From the NCBI GenBank assembly GCA_041389525.1, contig JAWKRR010000026.1:30559-94558 (forward strand): a stretch of 64,000 nt of DNA, given 5' to 3'. This document shows, piece after piece, positions 1 through 7,880 of this stretch. The stretch is from JACKFB01 sp041389525 (lineage in GTDB: Bacteria; Myxococcota_A; UBA9042; PHBI01; JACKFB01). The position numbers and the translations under genes were made by a program. Within the stretch, counting starts at the first letter, position 1. Every line of letters begins with the position of its first letter. The notes beneath the pieces were generated by a model, which searched no databases, was not told the origin of the DNA, and saw only the letters and a list, made by a program, of their open reading frames with translations.

Positions 1-100
1 CGGGGATGGTCCCGTGCTCCAAGTCCCGCCGCGTGCTCGCGTCCGCGCCCACCATCCGCACTCTCCCGCGCCCCGAATTCCTCAGCCTTGACCCGAAAAC

Positions 101-114
101 TGAAACACGTTTCA
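101..114. promoter_or_regulatory. KstR-type operator upstream of echA20-ipdABC
   Basis: The sequence TGAAACACGTTTCA fits the published mycobacterial KstR consensus TnnAACnnGTTnnA at every fixed position, and its two 6-bp arms are perfect inverted repeats around AC. KstR is the TetR-family cholesterol-catabolism repressor of actinobacteria. The site lies 24 nt before the GTG start chosen for the first steroid gene. A TTGACC at 88-93 could be a -35 box whose spacer is covered by the operator, which would suit repression. The same motif recurs at 46129-46165. That KstR-like binding occurs in this organism is inference. Confidence 0.75.
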
Positions 115-138
115 CTCCCGCTCGGCAAGGAGCGCGCC

Positions 139-891
139 GTGGGCATCTCGAGGGTGGATTCAGAGGGCATCGCCGAGATCGTCATGGCGAATCCGCCCGT
201 GAACGCGCTGAGCGTGGCGGGCTGGTTCGAGCTGGCCGACATGGTGCGCGCGGCGGGCGAGGACCCGGCGGTGCGCGCCGTCGTCCTGCGCGCCGAGGGC
301 CGCGGCTTCAACGCGGGCGTGGACATCAAGGAGATGCAGCGCACCGAGGGACACACGGCGCTCATCGGCGCGAACCGCGGCTGCTACGCGGCGTTCGAGG
401 CGGTCTACGCGTGCGCGGTGCCGGTGATCTCGGCGGTCAACGGCTACTGCCTGGGCGGCGGCATCGGGCTGGTCGGCAACTCCGACATCATCGTGGCGGC
501 CGACGACGCGACCTTCGGGCTGCCCGAGGTCGAGCGCGGGGCGCTGGGCGCGGCGACGCACTTGGCGCGCTTGGTCCCGCAGCACCTGATGCGCGCGATG
601 GTGTACACGGCGACCCGGGCGACCGCGCAGCAGCTCCACGCCTTCGGGTCGGTCCTGCGGGTCGTGCCCCAGGCGGAGCTGCGCGACGCGGCCTTCGAGG
701 TGGCCCGCCAGATCGCCGCGATGCACCCGACAATCATCCGCGCGGCCAAGGAATGCCTGAACGGGATCGACCCGGTGGACCCGCGGCCCAGCTACCGCTT
801 CGAGCAGGGCTTCACCTTCGAGCTGAACCTCGCCGGCATTGGCGACGAGGCCCGCGACGCGTTCGTGGCGAAGTCTGAGAGGGTGAAGTGA
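139..891 (+). CDS. echA20: EchA20-like crotonase, steroid ring D hydrolase
   Basis: Crotonase-fold protein of 250 residues, close to the length of mycobacterial EchA20. In the HIP (ring C/D) branch of cholesterol breakdown EchA20 opens ring D of a CoA thioester before IpdAB opens ring C. Visible features are the NPPVNAL strand, the oxyanion segment around GFNAGVDIKEM and the GYCLGGGIGL loop. The GTG at 139 was chosen because AAGGAG (127-132) lies 6 nt upstream. An upstream TTG at 88 would put the KstR-type operator inside the coding region and has no ribosome site. The stop overlaps the ipdA start by 4 nt. The echA20-ipdA-ipdB-ipdC order, as in Mycobacterium, is the main reason for the specific name; on its own it could be any enoyl-CoA hydratase. 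Confidence 0.85.
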   Translation: MGISRVDSEGIAEIVMANPPVNALSVAGWFELADMVRAAGEDPAVRAVVLRAEGRGFNAGVDIKEMQRTEGHTALIGANRGCYAAFEAVYACAVPVISAVNGYCLGGGIGLVGNSDIIVAADDATFGLPEVERGALGAATHLARLVPQHLMRAMVYTATRATAQQLHAFGSVLRVVPQAELRDAAFEVARQIAAMHPTIIRAAKECLNGIDPVDPRPSYRFEQGFTFELNLAGIGDEARDAFVAKSERVK

Positions 892-1739
892 GCGACAAAC
901 GGATGACGGAGGCGGACTTCGAGATCGAGCTCGAAGACGGCATGACCATCGGCATCGGTGGCTGGGGTTCGCGGCGCAAGCCCATGTCGCTGGTGCGCGC
1001 GATCGCCAGGTCCGAGGTGCGCGACCTGACCATCGTCAGCTACGGCGGCCCGGACGTGGGCATCCTGTGCGCGCTAGGCAAGGTGCGGAAGCTGATCACG
1101 GGCTTCGTGTCCCTGGACTCGATCCCGCTCGAGCCGCACTACCGAAAGGTGCGCGAGGCGGGGCTGGTCGAGGTGACGGAGCTCGACGAGGGGATGCTGC
1201 AGTGGGGGCTTCAGGCCGCGGCGATGCGGCTGCCCTTTCTGCCCACGCGGGCGGGCTTGGGTTCTGACGTGATGCGCATCAACCCGTTTCTGAAGACGGT
1301 GCGCTCGCCCTACGACGACGATGAGGAGCTCCTGGCCATGCCGGCGCTGCACCTCGACGTCGCCATCGTCCACGCGCACCGCGCCGATTCGCGAGGCAAC
1401 GCCCAGGTGCTGGGGCCCGAGCCCTTCTTCGACGACCTGTATTGCATGGCAGCGACGCGGCGCTTCGTGAGCGTCGAGCGGGTGGTCTCGACCGAGTCGC
1501 TGATGGACTCCGGGCCGGTTCAGTCGCTGACGCTGCATCGCATGATGATCGACGGCGTCATCGAGGCCCCCGGCGGCGCGCACTTCACGTCCTGCGAGCC
1601 CGACTACCCGCGAGACGAGGGGTTTCAGGCCGAGTACGCGGCGTCGGCCAAGGACGACGAGGCCTGGGCCGCCTTCCGCGACCGCTACGTCCTGGCGAAA
1701 TCCCACGCCGCATACCGACGCACGGTGGGTGACCGATGA
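888..1739 (+). CDS. ipdA: CoA-transferase-family hydrolase alpha subunit IpdA
   Basis: Class I CoA-transferase-fold subunit of 283 residues. IpdA and IpdB form a heteromer that, unlike true CoA transferases, hydrolyses ring C of the cholesterol metabolite COCHEA-CoA to MOODA-CoA. The N-terminus carries the fold's glycine-rich segment MTIGIGGWGSRRKP, followed by the SYGGPDVGIL strand. The GTG start overlaps the echA20 stop (GTGA) and GAGAGGG precedes it. The ipdB ATG in turn overlaps its stop, so the two subunits are translationally coupled. The name rests on family plus gene order; a plain glutaconate-type CoA transferase is the alternative and is less likely here. Confidence 0.88.
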   Translation: MSDKRMTEADFEIELEDGMTIGIGGWGSRRKPMSLVRAIARSEVRDLTIVSYGGPDVGILCALGKVRKLITGFVSLDSIPLEPHYRKVREAGLVEVTELDEGMLQWGLQAAAMRLPFLPTRAGLGSDVMRINPFLKTVRSPYDDDEELLAMPALHLDVAIVHAHRADSRGNAQVLGPEPFFDDLYCMAATRRFVSVERVVSTESLMDSGPVQSLTLHRMMIDGVIEAPGGAHFTSCEPDYPRDEGFQAEYAASAKDDEAWAAFRDRYVLAKSHAAYRRTVGDR

Positions 1740-2488
1740 GCACTGAGCCCGCCACCCGCGCCGACATCTGCGTGGTCGCCTGCGCCGAAGCCTTCCGCGG
1801 CGACGGCGAGATCCTCGCCAGCCCCATGGGCACCATCCCCCGCCTGGGCGCCCGGCTCGCCAAGCGCACGTTTGAGCCCGACCTCGTGATGAGCGACGGC
1901 GAGGCCTATCTGGTCGACGACCCGGGCTCGGCCGAGCCGGTCATCGAGGGCTGGCTGCCCTACCGCCACATCTTCGGCTTCGTGTGGCACGGAAAGCGCC
2001 ACGTGCTGATGGGCGCGACGCAGATCGACCGCTACGGCAACCAGAACATCTCGTGCATCGGCGACTTCAATAAGCCCAAGGTGCAGCTTCTGGGCGTGCG
2101 CGGGGCGCCGGGCAACACCATCAACCACCCGACCAGCTACTGGGTGCCGCGGCAGAGCGCGCGGGTGCTGGTCGAGCGCGTCGACGTCGTGTCGGGCGTC
2201 GGCTACGACCGGGCGCTGGCGATGGGCCCCAAGGCCGCGCGCTTTCACGAGATCCGCGTCGTCATCACCGACCTGGCCGTGATGGACTTCGACACGCCGG
2301 AAAAGACGATGCGGCTGCGCTCGGTGCACCGCGGCGCGAACCTCGCCGACGTCATCGCCAAGACCGGTTTCCCCCTGGTGGTGCCTGAGTTTGTGCCCGA
2401 GACGCGCATGCCGACCGCCGAGGAGCTGCGGCTCATCCGCGAGGACCTGGACCCGGACGGGACGCGCCATCAAGAGGTCCCGGCTTGA
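1736..2488 (+). CDS. ipdB: CoA-transferase-family hydrolase beta subunit IpdB
   Basis: Partner of IpdA, 250 residues, with the CoA-transferase beta fold. The early segment EILASPMGTIPRLGARLA and the substrate-pocket stretch TQIDRYGNQNISCIGD are typical of the IpdB group. With IpdA it opens ring C of the steroid nucleus remnant in the cytoplasm. The ATG overlaps the ipdA stop by 4 nt and the stop overlaps the next TTG start, as expected for a tightly coupled operon. I see no truncation. Classical CoA-transferase beta subunits carry a catalytic glutamate that IpdB proteins lack. I could not place it here without an alignment. Confidence 0.87.
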   Translation: MSTEPATRADICVVACAEAFRGDGEILASPMGTIPRLGARLAKRTFEPDLVMSDGEAYLVDDPGSAEPVIEGWLPYRHIFGFVWHGKRHVLMGATQIDRYGNQNISCIGDFNKPKVQLLGVRGAPGNTINHPTSYWVPRQSARVLVERVDVVSGVGYDRALAMGPKAARFHEIRVVITDLAVMDFDTPEKTMRLRSVHRGANLADVIAKTGFPLVVPEFVPETRMPTAEELRLIREDLDPDGTRHQEVPA

Positions 2489-3549
2489 GCGGCGGCGCGC
2501 TGCACACGGACGCCTGCGAGCTGTTCGGCATCCGCTACCCCATCATCCAGACGGGGATGGGCTGGGTCGCGAACTCGAAGCTGACGGCGGCCACCAGCGC
2601 GGCGGGGGGCTTGGGGATCCTGGCCGCGGCCACGCTGACCTTCGACGAGCTTGTGGCCGAGATCGCGGCGATCAAGGCGCTGACGGCGGCGCCGTTCGGC
2701 GTGAACCTGCGGGCGGACCAGGGCGACGTGGCCGCGCGGGTCGAGCTGATGATCAAGGAGGGCGTCCGCGTCGCCAGCTTCGCGCAGGCGCCGGGCCAGA
2801 AGGTGGTCGCGCAGCTCAAAGAGGCTGGCGTGCTGACCATGCCGACCATCGGGGCGCGACGGCACGCCGAGAAGGTCTCCGCCTGGGGCGTGGACGCGGT
2901 GATCGCGCAGGGCCACGAGGGCGGCGGCCACACGGGACCCGTGCCGACCAGCCTGCTTTTGCCTGACGTCTGCGACGCGGTGACCATCCCGGTCTTCGGC
3001 GCGGGCGGGTTCTCCAGCGGCCGCGGGCTGGTCGCCGCGCTGGCCTACGGCGCGTCGGGAATCGCGATGGGGACGCGCTTTCTGCTCACCCAAGAGAGCC
3101 CGGTCCCCGACGCGATCAAGGCGCGCTACCTGAAGGCGTCAGTCACGGACACCGTCGTGACGACGGCCATCGACGGCTACCCGCAGCGGGTCATCCGCAC
3201 CGAGCGCATCGACGCGCTCGAGCGCGGCGGGCCGCTGGGCAAGCTGTGGCGCGCGGTGATGAACGCGCTGAAGTTCCGAAGCCTGTCGGGCGAGTCGGTC
3301 GGCTCGCTGATGCGCGAGGGCGTGGCGATGAAGCGCGGCTCGAACCTGACCTGGTCGCAGGTCGCGATGGCGGCGAACGCGCCGATGATGACGCGGGCGA
3401 CCATGGTCGAGGGGCGCGAGGACGTCGGCATCCTGCCCACCGGCCAGGTGGCGGGCGTCATCGGCGAATTGCCGACCGTCGCCGAGGTCATCGAGCGCAT
3501 CATGGCCGAGGCGCGAGAGACCGTGACGCGGCTCGGAGGCACCCCGTGA
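2485..3549 (+). CDS. ipdC: FMN-dependent oxidoreductase IpdC (NPD/NMO family)
   Basis: TIM-barrel flavoprotein of the nitronate monooxygenase/2-nitropropane dioxygenase family, 354 residues. IpdC acts in the HIP-CoA branch before ring D opening. Family marks are the N-terminal FGIRYPIIQTGMGWV, the phosphate-binding GHEGGGHTG and VFGAGGFSSGRGL, and the barrel-end segment GASGIAMGTRFLLTQE. The start is a TTG overlapping the ipdB stop, with AGAGG 8 nt upstream. It sits fourth in the echA20-ipdABC order, which is the basis for the specific name. Without that context only nitronate monooxygenase-like flavoprotein would be justified. Confidence 0.85.
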   Translation: MSGGALHTDACELFGIRYPIIQTGMGWVANSKLTAATSAAGGLGILAAATLTFDELVAEIAAIKALTAAPFGVNLRADQGDVAARVELMIKEGVRVASFAQAPGQKVVAQLKEAGVLTMPTIGARRHAEKVSAWGVDAVIAQGHEGGGHTGPVPTSLLLPDVCDAVTIPVFGAGGFSSGRGLVAALAYGASGIAMGTRFLLTQESPVPDAIKARYLKASVTDTVVTTAIDGYPQRVIRTERIDALERGGPLGKLWRAVMNALKFRSLSGESVGSLMREGVAMKRGSNLTWSQVAMAANAPMMTRATMVEGREDVGILPTGQVAGVIGELPTVAEVIERIMAEARETVTRLGGTP

Positions 3550-4442
3550 GCGAAACGCCAAAACAGCCAAAACAGGCAGACGCCACCGAAGAAATCGCAG
3601 CGGAGGACGGCCCCTCGGTCCTCTACGAGACCCAGGGCCCGGTGGCCATCGTCACCATGAATCGGCCGCGCTACCGCAACGCGCAGAACGCCGAGATGAC
3701 CTACGCCCTGGACCGCGCCTTTCAGCAGGCCATCGACGACGACGCGGTGGGCTGCATCGTGTTGGCGGGCGCCGGCCCGCATTTCTCGGCCGGCCACGAC
3801 ATCGGCACGCCGGGCCGCGACATCCACAAGCCCTTCGGCCGCGTGGCGACCAACTGGTACCCGCACGCCGACAAGCCCGGTGCCGAGGGCGTGTTCGTCC
3901 GCGAGCAGGAGCTTTACCTGGGCATGTGCCGCCGCTGGCGCGAGATCCCCAAGCCCGTCATCGCGCGGGTCCAGGGCGCGTGCGTGGCCGGCGGCCTGAT
4001 GCTGGCGTGGATCTGCGACCTCATCGTGGCGTCCGACGACGCGTTCTTCGCCGACCCCGTCCTGGCCATGGGCATCCCGGGCGTCGAGTACTTCGCCCAC
4101 CCCTTCGTGATGAACCCGCGCCAAGCCAAGGAGTTCCTGTACCTGGGCGAGCGCATGAGCGCGGAGCGTGCCCTCGCCATCGGGATGATCAACCGGACGG
4201 TGCCGCGCGACGCGCTCGAGGCCGAGGTCCTGGCCATGGCCGAGCGCATCGCCGCCCGCCCGAGATTTGGGCTGGCCCTGGCGAAGAAGGCCATCAACCA
4301 GGCCGAGGACCGCATGGGCCTGCGCGACAGCATCGACGCGACCTACGGGCTGCATCACCTGGCGCACTCGCACAACAGCCTCACCAGCGAGGACCACCTC
4401 CAGGGCCAGGACGCGAAGTCCATGGCCAAGGCGCTGAAATAG
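3546..4442 (+). CDS. enoyl-CoA hydratase/isomerase family protein
   Basis: Crotonase-family protein of 298 residues with a charged 25-residue N-terminal extension before the core. Core motifs are TMNRPRYRNAQN, the oxyanion-hole segment HFSAGHDIGTPGRD and VQGACVAGGLMLAWICDL, followed by the YFAHPFVMNPRQAKEFLYLG helix. It probably hydrates an enoyl-CoA produced by the acyl-CoA dehydrogenases encoded next, either in HIP-CoA beta-oxidation or in degradation of the MOODA-CoA product. The GTG overlaps the ipdC stop by 4 nt. Longer variants starting upstream lie within ipdC in another frame and are not credible. Exact substrate cannot be read from sequence. Confidence 0.82.
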   Translation: MSETPKQPKQADATEEIAAEDGPSVLYETQGPVAIVTMNRPRYRNAQNAEMTYALDRAFQQAIDDDAVGCIVLAGAGPHFSAGHDIGTPGRDIHKPFGRVATNWYPHADKPGAEGVFVREQELYLGMCRRWREIPKPVIARVQGACVAGGLMLAWICDLIVASDDAFFADPVLAMGIPGVEYFAHPFVMNPRQAKEFLYLGERMSAERALAIGMINRTVPRDALEAEVLAMAERIAARPRFGLALAKKAINQAEDRMGLRDSIDATYGLHHLAHSHNSLTSEDHLQGQDAKSMAKALK

Positions 4443-4445
4443 GCC

Positions 4446-5630
4446 GTGGATCTTCGCTTCACCGCGGCCGAAGACGCGTTTCGGGCCGAGGCACGCGCCT
4501 GGCTCGAGGCCCACGTCCCGAGAGAGCCGCTGCCCTCAGGCGACACGCGCGAGGGTTTTGCTCGGGTGCGCGAGTTCGAGCGCGCGCTCTTCGAGGGCGG
4601 CTGGGCGGTCGTGTCGTGGCCCAAGGAGTACGGCGGCCGCGAGGCGAGCCTGGTCGAGTGGCTCATCTTCGAAGAGGAGTACTACCGGGCCGGCGCGCCG
4701 TCGCGAGTGACCCAGAACGGCATCTTCCTCTTGGCGCCAACCCTCTTTGAGTTCGGCACCGACGAGCAAAAAGCCCGCATCCTGCGCCCCATGGCGGCCG
4801 CCGAGGTCATGTGGGCCCAAGCCTGGTCCGAGCCCAACGCCGGCAGCGACCTCGCGTCGCTCAAGAGCCGCGCTGTGGCAGCCGAGGGCGGCTGGAAGCT
4901 GACCGGCCAGAAGACCTGGTGCACCCGCGGCGCCTTCTGCGACTGGATCTACGGGCTCTTCCGCACCGACCCCGCGGCCAGCCGCCACCGCGGCCTGACC
5001 TACTTCATGATCCCCCTCGACGCGCCCGGCGTGACCGTCCGCCCCGTCGAACGCCTCGACGGCGACGAAGGATTCGCCGAGGTCTTCCTCGAAGACGTCT
5101 TCGTCCCCGAGCGCGACATCTTGGGCGAGGTGAACCAGGGCTGGTCGGTGGCGATGGCGACCACGTCCAGCGAGCGCGGCCTGAGCCTGCGCAGCCCCGG
5201 CCGCTTCATCGCGACGGCCGAGCGCCTCATCGCCCTGTGGCGCCAGCGCGCAGGACATTCAGAGAAACGGCTTCGCGGCGACGAGCGCCTGCGCGACCGC
5301 GTCATCCGCGCCTATATCGACGCCGAGGCGTATCGCCTGCACACGTTTCAGACCGTCGCGTCGCTGGCGGCCGGCGAGTCCATCGGGCCCGAGTCCAGCA
5401 TCAATAAGCTCTTCTGGTCCGAGATGGACGTCCGCACTCACGAGACCGCGCTGTCGCTGCTGGGCCCGCTGGCCGAGCTTGACCACGGCGCGCCCGACGC
5501 GGTGGACGGCGGCGGCTGGCTGCGCGGCTACGAGTTCGCCCTGGCGGGCCCGATCTACGCCGGCACCAACGAGATCCAGCGCAGCATCGTGGCCCAGCAC
5601 GTGCTAGGGCTGCCGCGAGACCGCGGATGA
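4446..5630 (+). CDS. acyl-CoA dehydrogenase, FadE30-like
   Basis: Full-length acyl-CoA dehydrogenase of 394 residues. The order is N-terminal helical domain (WPKEYGGREASL), beta domain with the FAD/substrate motif WSEPNAGSDLASL and KTWCTRGAFCDWIYGL, and C-terminal helical domain ending YAGTNEIQRSIVAQ. The glutamate of the classical YEGT motif is Ala here, as in several steroid-type FadE proteins, so the catalytic base must lie elsewhere. It starts with GTG 3 nt after the crotonase stop and overlaps the next dehydrogenase gene by 4 nt. Adjacent paired FadE genes in steroid loci often encode alpha2beta2 heterotetramers. The likely role is dehydrogenation of HIP-CoA or a downstream thioester. 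Confidence 0.85.
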   Translation: MDLRFTAAEDAFRAEARAWLEAHVPREPLPSGDTREGFARVREFERALFEGGWAVVSWPKEYGGREASLVEWLIFEEEYYRAGAPSRVTQNGIFLLAPTLFEFGTDEQKARILRPMAAAEVMWAQAWSEPNAGSDLASLKSRAVAAEGGWKLTGQKTWCTRGAFCDWIYGLFRTDPAASRHRGLTYFMIPLDAPGVTVRPVERLDGDEGFAEVFLEDVFVPERDILGEVNQGWSVAMATTSSERGLSLRSPGRFIATAERLIALWRQRAGHSEKRLRGDERLRDRVIRAYIDAEAYRLHTFQTVASLAAGESIGPESSINKLFWSEMDVRTHETALSLLGPLAELDHGAPDAVDGGGWLRGYEFALAGPIYAGTNEIQRSIVAQHVLGLPRDRG

Positions 5631-6643
5631 AGTTTCGCTTCACCGAGGACCAGAAGCTTTTCCGCGACACCGCCCGCGAGATGCTGGCGCGCTGTTCGGG
5701 CCCCGACGTGGTTCGGCGGGCTTACGAGCAGGGCGTGGGCGCGCCGACAGCGTGGAAGCACCTGGCCGAGCAGGGCATCAGCGGGATGCTGCTGCCGGAG
5801 TCGGGGGGCGGGCTGGATCTCGGGCTGGCTGAGCTCATCCTGATACTGGAGGCCAGCGGTTACGAGGCGCTCCCCGAGCCGATCGTCGAGACCGTCGCGG
5901 TAGCCGGCCCGCTGCTGGCCGAGGCCGGCGCGACCGAGCTGTTGGCGCGCTGGGCGCCAAGGATCGCCGACGGCAGCGCGCGAATCGGCCTCGGCCTCGC
6001 CGGCCAGCCCTTCGTCGAGGGTGCGGACCGCGCGGATCTGTTGCTGCTCGAGCGCGAGGGCGCCCTCTACGCGATCACGCCGGACCAGGCCTTTCTGACC
6101 GCCCAGGCCTCGGTCGACCACGCCCGGCGCCTCTTCACCGTCCAGTGGACCGAGTCGAGCGAAAACCGAGTCGCCGACGGAGAAATCGCGGCCCGCGCGT
6201 GCGACCGGGCGCGGCTCCGGGCGACCTTGGGCACCGCCGCTCAGCTGATCGGCCTGGGCGCGCGCTGCGTGGACCTGGCCGTCGAGTACGCCAAGGTCCG
6301 CACCCAGTTCGGCCGCCCCATCGGCGCCTTTCAGGCCGTCCAGCACAAGCTGGTCGACGCCTTCGCGGCGCTGGCGATGGCGCGCCCCGTCGTCTACCGC
6401 GCCGCGTGGTCGCTGGACCATGACGACCCGGACGTCGACCTGCACGTCTCGATGGCGAAAGCTCAGGCCTCGGACGCGGCGACGCTGTGCACGCGCCAGG
6501 CGCTTCAGTGCCACGGCGCCATCGGCTACACCACCGAGTACGACCTCCACCTTTATATGAAGCGAGCCTGGGCGCTCAGTCGCGCCTACGGTGATTCCGA
6601 CCACCACCGAGCCCGAATCGCTCGGCAGATCCTGGGAGATTGA
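5627..6643 (+). CDS. acyl-CoA dehydrogenase, second subunit
   Basis: Short acyl-CoA dehydrogenase of 338 residues. It begins FRFTEDQKLFRDTAREML and contains LPESGGGLDLGLAEL and the C-terminal core QFGRPIGAFQAVQHKL and CHGAIGYTTEYDLHLYMKRA. The beta-domain motif WSEPxAGSD of the partner is absent, which is typical of the smaller subunit in FadE heterotetramers (compare FadE28/FadE29 or FadE31/FadE32 in mycobacteria). The ATG overlaps the preceding stop by 4 nt, supporting co-translation and assembly. The substrate is a steroid-derived acyl-CoA by context only. Confidence 0.83.
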   Translation: MKFRFTEDQKLFRDTAREMLARCSGPDVVRRAYEQGVGAPTAWKHLAEQGISGMLLPESGGGLDLGLAELILILEASGYEALPEPIVETVAVAGPLLAEAGATELLARWAPRIADGSARIGLGLAGQPFVEGADRADLLLLEREGALYAITPDQAFLTAQASVDHARRLFTVQWTESSENRVADGEIAARACDRARLRATLGTAAQLIGLGARCVDLAVEYAKVRTQFGRPIGAFQAVQHKLVDAFAALAMARPVVYRAAWSLDHDDPDVDLHVSMAKAQASDAATLCTRQALQCHGAIGYTTEYDLHLYMKRAWALSRAYGDSDHHRARIARQILGD

Positions 6644-6645
6644 CC

Positions 6646-7800
6646 ATGCCAGAGGCCTACATCATCGACGCCGTCCGCACCCCCGTCGGCCGCCGCAAGG
6701 GCGGGCTGAGCGCGGTGCACCCCGCCGACCTGGGCGCCCACGTGCTGAAGGGCCTGATGGCACGCACCGGCATCGACCCCGCCGCGGTGGACGACGTGGT
6801 CTTCGGGTGCCTGGACCAGATCGGACCGCAGGGCGGCGACATCGCGCGCACGTGCTGGCTGGCGGCGGGGCTGCCCGACTCGGTGCCCGGCGTGACCATC
6901 GACCGGCAGTGCGGGTCCAGCCAGCAGGCCTTCCACTTCGCGGCCCAGGGCGTGATGAGCGGCACCCAGGACTTGGTCGTCGCGGGCGGCGTTCAGAACA
7001 TGTCGATGATCCCGATCTCGGCGGCCCTCATCGCCGCCAAGGAGTACGGCCAGGCGGATCCCTACTCGGGCTCGGTGGGCTGGGTCGAGCGCTACGGCGC
7101 CGGCCGGGTCAGCCAGTTCCGGTCGGCCGAGATGATCGCCGAGAAGTGGAACATCAGCCGCGAGGACATGGAGGCCTTCGCCTACGAGAGCCACATGCGC
7201 GCCGCCAGGGCCACCGCCGAGGGCCGATTCGCCAACGAGATCCTGCCCTTCGGCGAGGTGACGGCCGACGAAGGCCCGCGCCCCGACACCACGATGGAGA
7301 AGATGGCCGGCCTCAAGACCATCACCGAAGGAGGCCGCCTGACCGCCGCCGTCTCGAGCCAAATCTCCGACGGTGCGGCGGCCATCCTGGTCGCCAGCGA
7401 GGCCGCCGTCCGCGAGCACGGCCTCAAGCCGAGAGCCCGCGTCCACCACCTGAGCGTGAGAGGCGACGACCCCATCTGGATGCTGACGGCCCCCATCCCC
7501 GCGACCGCCCACGCCATGAAGAAGACCGGCATGACCCTGGCCGACATCGACCTAGTCGAGATCAACGAGGCCTTCGCCAGCGTCGTCCTAGCCTGGCAAA
7601 AGGAGACCGGAGCCGACCTCAGCAAGGTCAACGTCAACGGCGGCGCCATCGCCCTAGGCCACCCCCTAGGAGCCACCGGCGCCCGCCTGATGACCACGAT
7701 GCTAAACGAGCTAGAGCGCACCGGCGGCCGCTACGGCCTCCAGACCATGTGCGAAGGCGGCGGCCAGGCGAACGTGACGATCATCGAGCGGCTGGGGTAG
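6646..7800 (+). CDS. thiolase, FadA6-like acetyl-CoA acyltransferase
   Basis: Thiolase of 384 residues that cleaves beta-ketoacyl-CoA with CoA. The nucleophile C89 lies in DRQCGSSQQAF. The NEAFAS and ALGHPLGATGARLM motifs supply the active-site Asn and His, and the second Cys is in TMCEGGGQAN. It closes the first steroid operon, a position like FadA6 in the actinobacterial HIP cluster, which acts on the 4-methyl-5-oxo-octanedioyl-CoA branch. ATG 6646 is preferred over a TTG two codons upstream because GGGAG at 6634-6638 is spaced 7 nt from it. The exact orthology is inferred. Confidence 0.86.
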   Translation: MPEAYIIDAVRTPVGRRKGGLSAVHPADLGAHVLKGLMARTGIDPAAVDDVVFGCLDQIGPQGGDIARTCWLAAGLPDSVPGVTIDRQCGSSQQAFHFAAQGVMSGTQDLVVAGGVQNMSMIPISAALIAAKEYGQADPYSGSVGWVERYGAGRVSQFRSAEMIAEKWNISREDMEAFAYESHMRAARATAEGRFANEILPFGEVTADEGPRPDTTMEKMAGLKTITEGGRLTAAVSSQISDGAAAILVASEAAVREHGLKPRARVHHLSVRGDDPIWMLTAPIPATAHAMKKTGMTLADIDLVEINEAFASVVLAWQKETGADLSKVNVNGGAIALGHPLGATGARLMTTMLNELERTGGRYGLQTMCEGGGQANVTIIERLG

Positions 7801-7819
7801 ACTAACCGCGCGACAATTC

Positions 7820-7852
7820 GGGCACCGGGGGGCAGAGTCGCCCTCCGTGCCC
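7820..7852 (+). terminator. hairpin downstream of the thiolase gene
   Basis: A near-perfect inverted repeat, GGGCAC(C)GGGGGGC...GCCC(T)CCGTGCCC, lies 20 nt after the thiolase stop and before the XRE-ImmA gene. No T-run follows, so a factor-independent terminator is not certain; it may be a processing or pausing structure that ends the steroid operon. Confidence 0.4.
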
Positions 7853-7880
7853 GACGGCAAGTGGGCCAGCCGAGAGTTCC

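Noticed and set aside
6..878. 290-codon frame overlapping echA20
   Set aside because: Arg/Gly-rich shadow frame; the crotonase motifs lie in the frame of 139-891.
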